Positions 39,382 to 52,110 of a DNA stretch of 64,000 nt are shown here, one piece after another; position 1 is the first letter of the stretch, and every line of letters starts with the position of its first letter. The position numbers and the translations under genes were made by a program. The notes under the pieces were generated by a model. That model was not told the DNA's origin and searched no databases. It saw nothing but the letters and a program-made list of their open reading frames with translations. This DNA comes from Amphiduros pacificus (lineage: Eukaryota > Annelida > Polychaeta > Phyllodocida > Hesionidae), in the NCBI GenBank assembly GCA_949316495.1, contig OX439009.1, positions 15,794,201 through 15,858,200 on the forward strand. The letters run 5' to 3'.

Positions 39382-39671
39382 TATACCTCAGACAACTACT
39401 GTATTTTTAAAAAATGAAACATGAAACAAGATATTTATCGTTACAAACATTTGTACACAAAGCGCACCTCATTTGACCCCGTCACGTGATCCGAAAATGG
39501 CGCGTACAGCCATAGACTGGTTGCCGCCATCTGTGTATAAACACGATGTCCTTGACACTCGATGGGGGACCAGTCTAAAGATGGCCGACGCAAACTAATC
39601 AATATTTTACGAATAATCGGCATGCGCGTATTCATTCGAAATCGCATCAATACGCGCATCACTGAGGTATA
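39382..39671. mobile_element. possible TIR element next to the hairpin
   Basis: TATACCTCAG at the left and CTGAGGTATA at the right form a 10-bp inverted pair about 280 bp apart. The interior contains CG-containing motifs unlike the flanks. The left end abuts the hairpin at 39224-39381, so the two may be one composite element. Weakly supported. Confidence 0.35.
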
Positions 39672-40009
39672 AATAGGGCGTATTCATTTTTTTGTTCGGG
39701 ACAATTTTATTTGAACGAATTCGGAATGAGGAGTGCACATGTGCACATGTAACACGTCTCCATCTCTAATGCCACCTGATCCAGGCACCGGGAAGGTCAC
39801 ATACTTCGGGCCGCCCTAAACAACCTCGGCCAAAGTTCAGAAAAGTTTTTGACCAAACAGTTGGTCAGTAAATCAGCAAACTTTGCTAGAACATATATTA
39901 TCAGCTGTCATGCTGACAATATCGTTTCATCAACGTGCTCCACCAGTCTAGAAATATTTGGTATGTATGATCGAGAAAGAAGTATGAACAAATATTAATC
40001 TTTGAAGTT

Positions 40010-40345
40010 GCAGTGACACTGACTGACAGTTTTGACATGACAGTATTGACACTGACAGTTTTGACACTGACATTGACAGTTTGATGTAACACTGACACAT
40101 GGACACATAACTCTTGGCAGGATGCCAATTGGTTTTGCCGAGTAAACATATAGATGTGTATAGGCCGATTGCCGATCTCCATGTTGTTTTTTTTTCCCCA
40201 TTGAAAAGTACACACCGGAACTGTACAACTTTGCCGGAACCAGAACTGTACAACTCCACTATATTTAATCATTGGTCGGAGAGACTGGCAGGGGGCCTAT
40301 GAAGATGGACAATTTTGACATGACAGTGACACTGACAGTTTGGCC
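40010..40345. repeat. TGACAGTTT-type short repeats flanking an insertion
   Basis: ACACTGACAGTTTTGACA-like units recur at 40013-40110 and again at 40312-40340. Between them, 40155-40260 starts with ATAGGCCGATTGCCG, similar to the end of the MITE at 44889-45027. A simple repeat split by an element is a plausible reading. Confidence 0.5.
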
Positions 40346-40374
40346 TTGGCCAGGACAGAGATGTTTAACTATCT

Positions 40375-41065
40375 CTGGCCAGGGGGTAACAAGACACTCC
40401 GCACCTTGACACACCGCACCCGTCATTCTGCACCCGAAACTACAACGCACCCAAAACAGACCGACCCGCAATATTTACTCAATATAATCAAGCCAAATCT
40501 TAATGAAATATAGCTTTTTCTCTTACTTGTGCAAAAATTAGTTCAATTCATTTAGAAAACATAATATTTGGCGAGATTTTGCAGGGATCATCACATGTAC
40601 AGATGTTGCTCTGCCATGTTGAAAGTCGTGGGAGGAAATAACATAACAAAGGTGAAGCAAAAGTGAACTATAATCAATGCCAAGAAGACAAAACCTTGAG
40701 AAAACTTACTAAATGTGTATGAAACATAAAACCAAACTTTTTATCTTGTTTATTTGTCTCAAGAATGGATCCCCTTCAGCATTATTTCCCGCAATCTTGA
40801 ATTTAAGGTTCCAGCTCACAAGATTTCAGAAGCAAGAAATGGCGACCAAAGTTTTGGTTTCTTGTAAATAAAAGGCAATTTAACAATGTTCTAGCATCAT
40901 TAAATGTTAAATTATGGCGGCGGATGATAATTAATGATAATTGCAGGTCAGTCAGGGTACAGTCTGTGTTGGGTGCGGTTTGTATCGGGTGCGGTTTGTC
41001 TCGGGTGCGGTTTGTCTTGGGTGCGGTTGTTTGAAGGGTGCAGATTATCTAGAAAGCGGCCAGGG
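40375..41065. mobile_element. inverted-repeat segment with GGGTGCGG motifs
   Basis: CCAGGG and CCGCACC / GCACCCGAAAC / GCACCCAAAACAGAC at 40378-40460 face GTCTGTGTTGGGTGCGG, several GGGTGCGGTTTGT copies, GGGTGCAGATTATC and GGCCAGGG at 40960-41065. These are inverted relative to each other across about 500 bp. A non-autonomous element with subterminal repeats is likely. No ORF supports a transposase. Confidence 0.5.
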
Positions 41066-42133
41066 CTAGGCTGGGCCTGGCAGCATGGGGGCAAGAGCAC
41101 AAAACTTTTGCTAGTTTGATGCACTCATTCTTCTCCCAATTCACAACAAAGTGACAGAAATATTAATTCTATAGGTCGAATGTCAATTTCAATGTTTTTT
41201 CCCCCCATAGTGTGGATTGTGGGTTATCATCCACAGTGAACTCATTTTTTTCCCAGATCGCTACCCTACTAAATGGTTTGGGTACAAAAACCTTATCTTA
41301 TATTCGAGTACGCTAGGTGGTTGTTGTGGTCAACATGAATGTGGACTTGATAACTTTAGTGATGAATAAATAATTCATGAATTTGACCTAGTTTACTGTA
41401 TCTGTATGTCACCTTATTGTACATTAAAATGTACTGATAGCTGTGCTGAACATTGCTTTTTACCTATGCTGATTATGTCAATAGGGGATGGGATTTAACC
41501 AAGATAATTTGCCCCTCTCATAGCAAAAGCTAAGCTGACATAGTCTTGCAGAGCTAAAGAAATTGTAGAAAATTGCTAAATGGTTAATATAATGTGGCTG
41601 AGTGCACAGATACAGGAGTTTTTGGATCAAAGGCTGCAGTTTTACTTGGCTTTACTATCCTTTTTTTGGCAGGACCTGCCTTGTTATCACATTGGCTGCC
41701 CTCAAGCTGCGAAGTTCGGATAATGCTTTAATTTCTAAAGCAATTTGAGGACATTTCCAAGAAATGTTTACAAACAATTTGAAAAAAAATGGTCAGCAAA
41801 GCTCTGGGGCTAATGGCTTATGTTTAATATGTGTAGATGCATGATATTTTCAAAGGCATACTTAATGCATCTGATCTCTGGGATAGATCTGAATCTTGTA
41901 AAATGATTACAATGATGACCTACGGTTTATTATATTTTTATAAGCATAGCTGCACCATATTAAAAAGGCACTTGATATATTCGCATCTAGAGTCAATTAG
42001 GTTAAAAGATATTTTTTTCATATTTGTCTAACTTCCAACTTTGTCCTATATTTGTAACTCTTGAGTTTTCAATTTTTCAATTTATTTTTTCAGATTGGTA
42101 CCAGTGATTACCTGCTGACTTGAGGAAACAATC

Positions 42134-45100
42134 ATGCTAATGGGGTCAATAGTCCGTAGCAGATTTCCTCTCTTCCTCTCAACCTCCTTCCACCCTTTCA
42201 CAAGACAAGTTTCCCTCATGTCTAAAATGGTAGCAAGACTTCAAGAGTCCAGCCGCATTTCACAGCCTTCAGGAGGTTTTCCTCGCGAAGATACACTTGA
42301 AATATTCAATGTGGCTGTAAAATCTGTTCTTCCCAAAAATATGGTTCAGAAAACTCTCCGGGTGGAGAACAATGTTCTCAGAGTTCAGGACCAAGTATAC
42401 AATCTGAACCGTAATGTTCACGTGGCAGCCTTTGGCAAGGCAGCTTTGGGAATGTTGAGGGCAGCTGAGGACATACTGCAGGATCATATTGTCGGAGGAA
42501 TCGCCAGCGTGCCACTCGATATACAGCAAACCTTCTTGCAAGCAGGGAAAACGTAAATTTACTTTTCAATTTTTATTCATTTAAATGTTTAAATTCAAGA
42601 ATATTAAGACTGTTTTGTGAATGATTGTGAGGGGCAGTTTATAAATTATCTATTTGTGGTATTTTTGAGCTATTTTCTAAATCAACTGTTTGTGACATTT
42701 TGCAAAACATTACAAGTGGCATTGATTTCAACTACATTTATCTTACACATTATGGGTGTTCACAATTGTTAGAATAATTAATGTAAGTAGGTCACAATAA
42801 CCTACTTAAAGGCCATATAGGTCTCATCTTTCAAAATACTGAGAATCTTATTCTTTTACAAATCCGAGAAGATTGGAAATTATGAAAATGCAAGTAAATA
42901 TCCATGATAATTTAATTGGATGCTCTTTTTGTGACCCTTGGTCAAGGTCATGAGCTTGTGAATGCTCTATTTTCTTCAAAATTACAGCAATTTCAATATG
43001 ACTTGACAGATTAGATCTACCTATGAGGGGTCTGGACAAGTTCGATATTTTGTGACCTTGGATTATTTTCAAGGCCACAGGTAATTTTCAAAATCTTTTA
43101 AATGTAATATTTGGCCAAACGCTACAAATAACATTTACTGTCACTACATTTATCTTGCACAATATATTTTTACACATTTTTGTGCTGAAAAATTTGTTCA
43201 TGTACCAAATTAAATGTTTTAAAAGGATAATTTCAACTACCCCATTAGTTTGTAATGATTCGCTCATTTTGTGTGTTTTTTTTAATTTTGTTTTGTTTGT
43301 TGTAATTTTTGTTTTGTTTATTTTAATTTTTGTTTTGATTGTTCATTTTTTTTCTCATCCATGTTACATGTGGAGCACCACTTTTTCTTGTTTAATAATT
43401 GATGTAACTAGGTGACATTGACTCATTTAATAGCCAAATAGGTCACAGCTTTCAAAAAAATGGGGAAGCTGATTGGGAACTTTGTATCATGGAGATGTAA
43501 TGTGCTCATAAAGGTTATTTCTTTGGATGAATTTTTGTCAACTTTGAGTCAAGGTCAAGATCAAGACCTGCAATATTCTTACTTTTATCAATTATGTTCT
43601 TTAGACAATAAAAACAAGGGTTGATTTTAAAAAATCAAGCTCGCGTAAGTTTGCAAAATCCCAAGGCAAAATCCAACGAAAATCTTCTTACTCTACCACG
43701 CACTCACAAATCAGTTCTCAAACAAAAGCGACATCTGACGGTGTAAGCAGAATTATTGAGCCAAAACATGGCCGCCATGGACCGATAATCGGGGTATGCT
43801 CCATAGACTTAAAGCTTAATCAGTCAAAACCTCGAACATCTAGCCCTAAAGGCAAAACAAACGCGAGCGAATATAGGAATATCAATGTAGCTTGGCATAG
43901 GTGATTGAAGTGAAGTTGGTTTGGAGGAGGAATTAATGTAACTAGGTCACAGTGACCTATTTAACAGCTAAATAGGTCTGAGAAAGGATTTAAATGGTCA
44001 TATATTAAGCAATTTGCAGACACTCCCAGAAAATGTTCACAAACGATACAAAACAATTGCAGTGATCTGCTCCCTGAAGCCGGCAGTCGTGTGAGGGTGA
44101 TAGAGGGATCTCCCAACAATATTGCTGATGCCAGAGCTGAGGCAGCTGCCATGGAAATCTACCAAATGGCCAAGTTATTATCTGAGGATGACATCTTGCT
44201 TACCCTCATAACAGGTGAAGTGTTTTACTTTTTTTGACACTAGCTCAATCTCAGGTTTGCTTTTGTTTTTTTGTTTTCTTTTGTTAATGGTATTATATAC
44301 CAAGCCTATAATTTTATATATTTAAAGTTGATCTCTATGTTGATATCATGATGTGACATATGCCTGGCCCAGGGCCACCCGTTCCTCTGTTTGGACCAGT
44401 GAATGCTCTCTTGTAGTGGCCCAGTTGGGCAATCTTATTTTTGGTCTTTTAGTGGTCCAAAATATCTTGATTTTATTCTTATCCTTGATAGAAAGCCATC
44501 TATGTCGTGCTGAAATGTAGGCACGTGGTGATTACCATTTTCCACCATTGTTACTATGGACGCCTATGTTAATCGTTTGATAACAGGACCGGATGTGTGT
44601 GCAAAACTGATAGGATTATTATTAAGATAGTTTTTTTTTTTTTTTTACATATACATACTTTTTTTTAAAAAAGTCTTTCTTGTTTTGGTCCAGGTGGTGG
44701 GTCGGCATTGTTGCCAGCTCCGATAGCCCCTATCACACTGGATGATGTTATCTTAGTGAGCAACCTGATGCAAAGTGCAGGAGCTTCTATCACCCAGCTC
44801 AACACCGTCCGCAAGAACATAGAACTGCTCAAAGGTGGAGGCCTGGCTGGTGCTGCTAACCCGGCAAAGGTCTGTGTCTCATTTTATCATAGGCCGATTG
44901 CGGGTTACCATCTTGTTTTTTTTAATGATTAGATTTTAGAGAGTTTTTTGTGCACTTCCGATTGTAATTGTGCAGTTCCGGCGTGTTGTTTTCAATGGGG
45001 CAGTATGGCGACCCGCAATCGGCCTATGGCAGATTTCATCAGTGTACAAATGACAATATATTTTATGCGAAAATATATTGTTTAGTTAAAATATGTACCT

Positions 45101-46522
45101 ATTTTTCATTTTAAAAAGTGACTAGTAGTGAATAATTTATATTTTGCAAAAATAGCTTGCTTTAGCAACAATGAACTTTACAGATTTGTGTGGACATTTG
45201 TTTTGTATTGATCTGACACACACAAGTTATACATATAAGCTGAGAGCTATATAAATATTGCTCTCAGATTCAAGATATTTATTTGTGTTAGAAATATAGT
45301 GTAAAAACAACTTGTTTGATTCTCTATGAAGACAAGAATTAACACCATCTAATCTACACAACAATAATATGTAGGAGGGCCACTCCTGCTTCTTATTTTG
45401 GCTTAAGTTTGTCATATCTTTGTGGTAAAGAGTAAAAGAAATGCTGATAGTGATATAATTTGGTAAAACCCCATTCATTGTTCTTTCAGTTCCAAAAATT
45501 TCAAGATAAATTTACATTTCTCAAACTATTTTTCTCAATTTTTTCAGGTGATTTCACTGATGTTGTCCGATGTGATAGGCAACAGTTTTGACATGATAGC
45601 GAGTGGCCCCACAGTGCCAGACTACTCCACACCCTGTCAGTGCCTCGATCTCTTCACCACACTCGGCATCACGGACAAAGTACCCTCCAGCATTCTAAAC
45701 CACTTGAAGAGTGAAGACAGTAAAAGAGTTGTCATTGGAGCTTCAAGTGCATTAGGGCGCAAGGGGGCCAGACTGGATGCAGTACGCTCAGGTCCAAAAC
45801 CTAACCATGAGTGTAGCAATGCCCAGAATGTTCTGGTTGGAAGCAATCAGATCGCTGTTGATCATGCATTTATGGAGGCAGAAAGGCGAGGCTATCTTGC
45901 TTATGTTCTTGATGTAGGTCTAGAAGGCGAGGCCTGCAGTATCGGCAGAATGTTGTCTGCACTCGCAGAGTACATCTGCAGGGCCATGGGCAACAAAATG
46001 GACCCAGATGGGTCAAGGTCACTTGCACACGAGGAGCTCGAACTAATTCGCCTGGGATTATCTAAGCAAACTATCAATGATGTTGTGCGGCTGACAGATC
46101 GGGCCTGCAACACCAGTAAGCCTATCTGCATCCTCGCTGCCGGAGAAACTGTAGTCAATGTTAAAGGCACTGGGAAAGGCGGTCGCAGCCAGGAGATGGT
46201 GCTAGCCTCTGGAATAGATTTGAGCCATAGGATACCAGATGAAGAGGTTTGCTGTAAATTTGACGTGGTGCTGTTCAGTGGGGGGACGGATGGACAGGAC
46301 GGACCAACAGATGCAACAGGTGCACTCTGTGACCCCAACATGCTGGCAGACTGTGCCGTGGAAGGTATCGACCCTCAGAGCTATCTGGACAATAGCGACA
46401 GCTATAACTTCTTCTCTGTATTTCGAGGAGGCAAAGACCTTTTTAAAATGGGAATGAGTGGAACTAATGTCATGGACATGCAGATTCTTATCATAAAGGC
46501 AAAACCTACTGATGCAGAGTAA
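42134..46522 (+). CDS. GLYCTK: GLYCTK, D-glycerate 2-kinase (MOFRL family)
   Basis: Phosphorylates D-glycerate to 2-phosphoglycerate in serine and fructose catabolism. Exons 42134-42552, 44063-44214, 44694-44869 and 45548-46522 join in phase to 573 residues (human 523). Conserved blocks are AAFGKAALGM, LTLITGGGSALLPAPI (glycine-rich active-site loop), TQLNTVRKNIELLKGGGLA, SLMLSDVIGNSFDMIASGPT, and the C-terminal MOFRL domain with GTGKGGRSQEMVLAS, FSGGTDGQDGPTDATGA and MSGTNVMDMQ. The N-terminal extra ~50 residues (MLMGSIVRSRFPLFLSTSF) are basic and hydroxylated, as in a mitochondrial presequence; later in-frame Mets could start a cytosolic form. The third exon uses a weak donor, AAAG|GTCTGT. 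Confidence 0.96.
42777..43980. repeat. three dispersed copies of an AGGTCA-containing motif in GLYCTK intron 1
   Basis: A unit like TTAATGTAACTAGGTCACAG plus TGACCTATTTAA and CCAAATAGGTC occurs near 42777-42830, 43400-43455 and 43932-43980. The third copy contains the perfect palindrome AGGTCACAGTGACCT. They probably derive from one mobile or simple-repeat family rather than from selected enhancers. Confidence 0.6.
44360..44505. repeat. dispersed repeat, copy A (GLYCTK intron 2)
   Basis: Shares CCTCTGTTTGG, CCAGTGAATGCTCT, TTGTAGTGGCCCAGTTGGGC and TTGGTCTTTTAGT with 57718-57872, same orientation, about 85% identity by eye. Non-coding interspersed repeat, probably a SINE or MITE family. Confidence 0.7.
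44889..45027. mobile_element. MITE in GLYCTK intron 3
   Basis: 139 bp with near-perfect inverted ends ATAGGCCGATTGCGGGT and ACCCGCAATCGGCCTAT. It sits 20 bp downstream of the exon 44694-44869. A related left end occurs at about 40160. Confidence 0.8.
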
Positions 46523-49500
46523 CAAATGTTGTGATTTACATTGTTTGTTATTTATAATGTTTATCAGTTGATTCCAAATATTTGTCTGGTCCCATCTATT
46601 TTGTATTTGTGAGTCCAGGAATTTTTCTGGTGTGTGTGTGTAACCCAGTTAAGACATACATGTACAACAGGATAAGGAACTGCAACAGGAAAACAATAAC
46701 TCCATGCAGTTCTACATGATTGTTTATAAGACGCATCGCACATGTACAGTAGTAAGTTTTCAAGAGTTTCAAAAATGAGTTAACAAGTTATGCATACTAC
46801 CACAGGATCAGGATAACAATATTCTTGTTCCTGGTTGTCAAAGACCATGAAAACAGAATTTAAATTCATTACTTATTCATGAGATAATGATGATATTGCA
46901 AACAAAGTAAAAGTAGCTAAAACAATTGGCAATACTTTGTTTGCTGTCAACACGAGAGTTTAATTGTCTTCGCATAATGAACAGTTGAGTCAGTGATGTT
47001 TCTAGTCATTTTAAGCCCTGATTTACTATCCCTAAATTGCTATCAAGATTTTTTGTGTGCATAAGAACAAGTTTGAACCTGAATGAAACTAAGAGACAAG
47101 CACATGACAGATAAGACCTCTCACTCGGACCCTATAAAACTTCCTGGTTCCTTCATACCTCCATCCACCCAGTTTCATTTTTGCCAGAAGCATGTGACTT
47201 TGCAATTAACTGTATGATGTGTTTGTTCTAGGTCACAGTGCAAATAATAAGTAATAATTTGATAGGGATCTACTCATTCAAATATGATAAAGTAATTTTT
47301 TTAACGACATTTGTGATGACTTGCTAACAGGTTAACTTTTATTCAGTTAAGCAAATGAGAGTTGGGTTCTTATAAGTTAAATGAGAGTTGGGTTCCTGTA
47401 AGTTAAACATTTAATGGAAATAGATATTCATGGAGCTCTCCACACCTTAAAGCTTCGGCATCCTTTTTTACTTGGCAATAAAAGCAAATAGTTTTATACC
47501 ACATTGCCACAGTAAGTGAAAACTGAATGATGTGTTTGAATGATGTGTTCAGATTATTGAAATTATTGCAATAATGATATGTACTTATAATTTAGTGTAT
47601 ATTTGTGGCCTCATTTATGTTCAAGGAAAGCCAGAATACTATGAGGCCGAAACACACTGACAAAAAGTGCAATAAGTTGAGATAGAAAAATCAGGTATGC
47701 TTCAGTCTATCTTTGTTCACAAAAATCATGAAAGCCAAATACTGTATCCTACAATAGAATTTGAATGTATTATGTTATGGTTATGTATTCCAAGTCATTA
47801 AATGCGCAATGCAGTATTCACTTGCAATAAATTGATTTCAGAGAGAGCAAGCTGTCTTGTGTTGGCAGATAAATTGCATAATTGGAGCCGTCAATAGATG
47901 GCAAAGTATGGGCTGAAGCTAGTGTTGGGGAAACTCGCGTTCTGGAGTAGATTTGATGTTCATACATATTTTGAGTGAGAAAAGAATTTAAAAAATCTTA
48001 AATATGAATGGTTTATAGAAAGAAAATAATATGTTGCTAAAGGTTTGTGATAAACATGTATATATTTGAGATTAAATGTTTCACCTCCCCAGATTACATA
48101 ATGAGGCATGATCCTTTGCCTTATAAATATGCAAGTGCTTAGAAGTCCAACATGCTCAAAAGTATTATGTGCAGGATTTTATTTGTTCCACAATCACAAG
48201 GACTATACTGTCAAAATGTGCCCAAGGATTGTTGGTGATTGTTTGATATTTGTATAATTGCAGCGAATGTCCATTTTAATAAAGAAAGTTATCACTTGTT
48301 AAATATGATTTAGTTATTATTTAGCTGGTTGATACTTCATCGTGCTGGCTGAAAGAAATTTTTGGTTCTGTTCATCTTTAAATTAAAGTAATGTTCAAAA
48401 CATTTTTGAGATACTGGAAGAAAACTTCCACTCCCACCTCATAATCCCCCTGGCCGGTTTGCGGTTGGAGTGGGACTTAACCTTTAACTGTGTCCATAAG
48501 TTAATGTGGGTGCACTTAACAGACTGCAGCACACAGTACAGACTCTAGGTCATTAGGTCATATACCAATCTTTTAATGCAGCAATTGCGATGGTATGTAT
48601 ATGATATTGAGGAATCTGCCCGAAGCCTTGTCGACCATTATTGTGGACACCAAATATACTACAGTACCTTGTGTGACAAATTTGTCACAAGGTACCATCT
48701 CCATCTTTTAGAATAAAGTGTTTATTAAACATTGAGATAAAGACGCATACAATGTTACTACCCATTTTAATCTTAGCACACTTGTGTTAAACATCACCAT
48801 TTTGTAATTACAATGATGGCAGTCTAATTTTTGAGCAAAATTTGAATTCTAAAAATCCATAGATGTTAGAGAATACATGTATATTTTTTATGATTTTGAT
48901 ACTTTCATTGCAAAAAAAAGCAATAAGGGTGTGAAAATAATATTGTTTTAACAGCAAAGTGACTTCTTTTTCAAAGAAATCTTTCAAGCAACACAGAATA
49001 AGGTAAAAGTCCAACTCAATATATTGCAAACTGTAACTTTTATTAATTACTCGAAACAATCTATTCACAAGGATTTGTATCAAACAAATCTTATCACACG
49101 ATTATCAAATGCCCATCACAATTATTAAAGTATGTACAAGACCAAAAATTTATATTAAATTTGGGTTTCTTAAGGTCTTAATTGCTACTTCACTGCCCTT
49201 TTGCATTTAAACTCAACAATTTTGAAAATATTGATACTAAAATTCAATCAAGTCATGTGCTTTCACAACCTCATCAGGCCATATGACCACCAAAATATTA
49301 AAAACTGGCCTCTCATTCTCAAACAAACCCAGGAGACAGAAAAAAATACTGTCAACTCATCACATTTTTATTACATAAAGACCCTTAGGGACCTTGCTCT
49401 CTAGTACCAGTATAAATGATGTTTACACTGGACTTGGTTGACTTGTGTAAACGTTGATCAAAGGTGAGAACGAATCTGACAATATTTTCATTTGGTCTCC

Positions 49501-51864
49501 TAGTAGAGAATATTAACTTAGTGCAACATTAAGAACAGCCAGTAGAGTATACTGCTCTGCCTTTATACATCTTATACATTATTAATCTATTAATATATAA
49601 CAATATCTTGTTTAAATATAACAATATGTTGCATATATGCAAACAAAATCAGCAAGGCTTACCACATAATACATAGTGACAATTTCCATGCCAAAAGATA
49701 ATATTATCAAAACATGAACAATTTAATTTTTCATACTTATCTAGTATAATTTTCTACTGCCTACATGACTTTCTCTGTAACAAAACTTTAAAATAATTAA
49801 CAAAAAATCAACTGAAGCTGTTGGCCTCATTAATACTAACCTCAATATAATTGTTGTCTACTGTAGTATACAGTCTTATCTAAATATTTAACTATTTTAT
49901 TCTCAAAAATAAGTTCTTGCAGAAAGTAAAGGTTTACACCCATGTTGGTTGCTACAGGATTCACATTGTAAGTTTTCTTAAACTTTCACTCAAAATAATT
50001 TGACACTCAAGTTTTCTTTTTTTACCACATAATTTTTACCCATATTTTTCAAGTTTTTGTTTTTGTTATTAGTTGTTTTTTTTTTTTTTTGGCTACAGAA
50101 ATATGTCTTTTCCCAAACTAGTAACAATGAGACCAAATAAAATAATAGCTTTGTTTCAGGTAACCCAACCGTCCCTCTTCCAAACTCCAAACCCTAAGCA
50201 TTTTTTTGTTTTCTTAAATCTACTTGGTTGTTTTGGATTATTTTGACTCGCTCAGAAAATAAACATCTTCTTTAACTGTTACCCGCTTCAAAGTTTAATG
50301 AAATTCACTCTTTTCTAATCTAATCCATTTCAATATAAACTTTTTTTAATCTACTGAAATCCCTACCCTATTCATTTTACAGGCATGCTACCTGAAACAA
50401 AGGTATTATTTTATTTGGCCTAAAAAGTTTAGACTGATGAAAATATTGAGCAAAAAGTAGGCCTGTACTATATTTATACCAGCAGAAAAGTTGGCATTTT
50501 TTCCACTTCAATTTGAAGATTAACAAAAGGCAACTTTCCAAAATTAAATTTTGATTCAAATATTTCAAGCTTTCACTGATAACATATTTTCACCAACTGC
50601 AAACATTCAATTTATATACCTCAAGTGTGTTTCTATGGAAATCATTTGCATATTATAGGAAAAGATATGTGTATGTCAAGTTTCTATTTTCCAGCATACT
50701 TTATACGCATTAAAACCTGTGTCCCATGGCCACAGTGTACATGTATTTATCTTCCATCTTTTAAAGATTTATATTCTGGCTAGAATAGTTGACATATAAA
50801 CATATAAGAGGTCCTTGCATATTTTTGGTGACCACATTTCATTGGTTAATTGGTTAGCTGTGCTGTGGGTCTGCTTGGTAACATGCCACAGAACATACCA
50901 TGGCCAGATTGATGCATTGAAGAGTACAATGTAGGCGTAGACCAAGGGAAAAGTTTTGTTTCTCATCAATTTTATTAAAATAACAAGGGAAGGAGTTGTT
51001 TTTTTTGTTTTTCCAGAGTCACATTAATCAAGACTTAATTTACATCAGCTCAAAGATAGTCTTTCTATGATAAAAATTGTAGTTGGGATCTCAGCTGCAC
51101 CAAGAAGGTTATTTTTCTTGATGGTGGAGCCTGTAAATATTTTTCTTAGTTAAAATAGGATAGGAAGGCCATGAGAAACAATACTGTTTCCTTGGCCTTA
51201 CATAAAAGAGATTTATCACTAAAACTTATTCAACTTTTAAACCTGGTTTTCATAAATTTATCTTTTTCACTTTCAACTAGTGCAATATGGAAGAACATTA
51301 TGTTATATTTTGAAAACATTTCTGCTCAACTTAATTTGATATGCTCTGTCTACATTGTTTTACTTTTAACAGTTAATCAGTTACCCTTTAAACATTGTGA
51401 GCAGCATGACTTATGTATTCTGGGATTTTTTTAAGCATTGCAAAGCCAGGTACCTCATAGCAACCTATTTTTACATCAGGAAACTACATGTTATGATTCA
51501 CTCTATTATATTAAGTAAAATACAACCCAGATCAAGAATTACACCCAATACCAGCAAAAGCATTAATATATGTGTGATAATGAGTGCATTGCACTGTTTA
51601 CAAAGTCAAAAGACTTTACTGTCTTGTTTATGCATTGGAGAAAAAAATAGCATTCGCCTGGCCAGGTGACAAAACTAACTGCAGATTCATATTTATAAGG
51701 TTTATGTGTACCAAATTACATTAAAATTGGCTAGATATGAAAATAGAAAAATATATCAGGCTGCCATGACACATTTCATTCTGCTGTAGCCATACACAAG
51801 ACTATGATTCTTCTTGATCTAACGATACTTGCATAGAGAGAAATTATTGTGATGCATACATTGT

Positions 51865-52110
51865 CAATTGGTTTTGCAAAGATTTGTACATTTAGAAATT
51901 GGAGTATCAATTTTGCACATATAGATTTATACATATAGACTGGTTTTGTAGAGATGTGTACATTATAGTGAATAAATTGGTGTATTTTTTTTGTAGAGAT
52001 TTGCTTTTACAAATTATTTTTGCAAGGATTCTTACAGTAATACAATCTACATGTAGATTGTTTTGACAAAGATTTGTAAATACGGAGATTGGTTTTGCAA
52101 AAATATTTTT
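51865..52110. repeat. degenerate tandem repeat
   Basis: Variants of ATTGGTTTTGCAAAGATTTG followed by TACATTTAGA recur about five times at irregular 40-60-bp spacing. An old minisatellite with many substitutions and indels. Confidence 0.55.

Larger units (their letters stand above)
38815..42133. promoter_or_regulatory. divergent region between WDR82 and GLYCTK with several inverted-repeat elements
   Basis: Both genes are transcribed outward from this 3.3-kb interval, so both promoters must lie here. It holds a strong hairpin (39224-39381), a TIR-bounded segment (39382-39671), TGACA-rich repeats (40010-40340), and an inverted pair of GGGTGCGG-type motifs (40375-41065). No CDS is supported. Confidence 0.55.
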
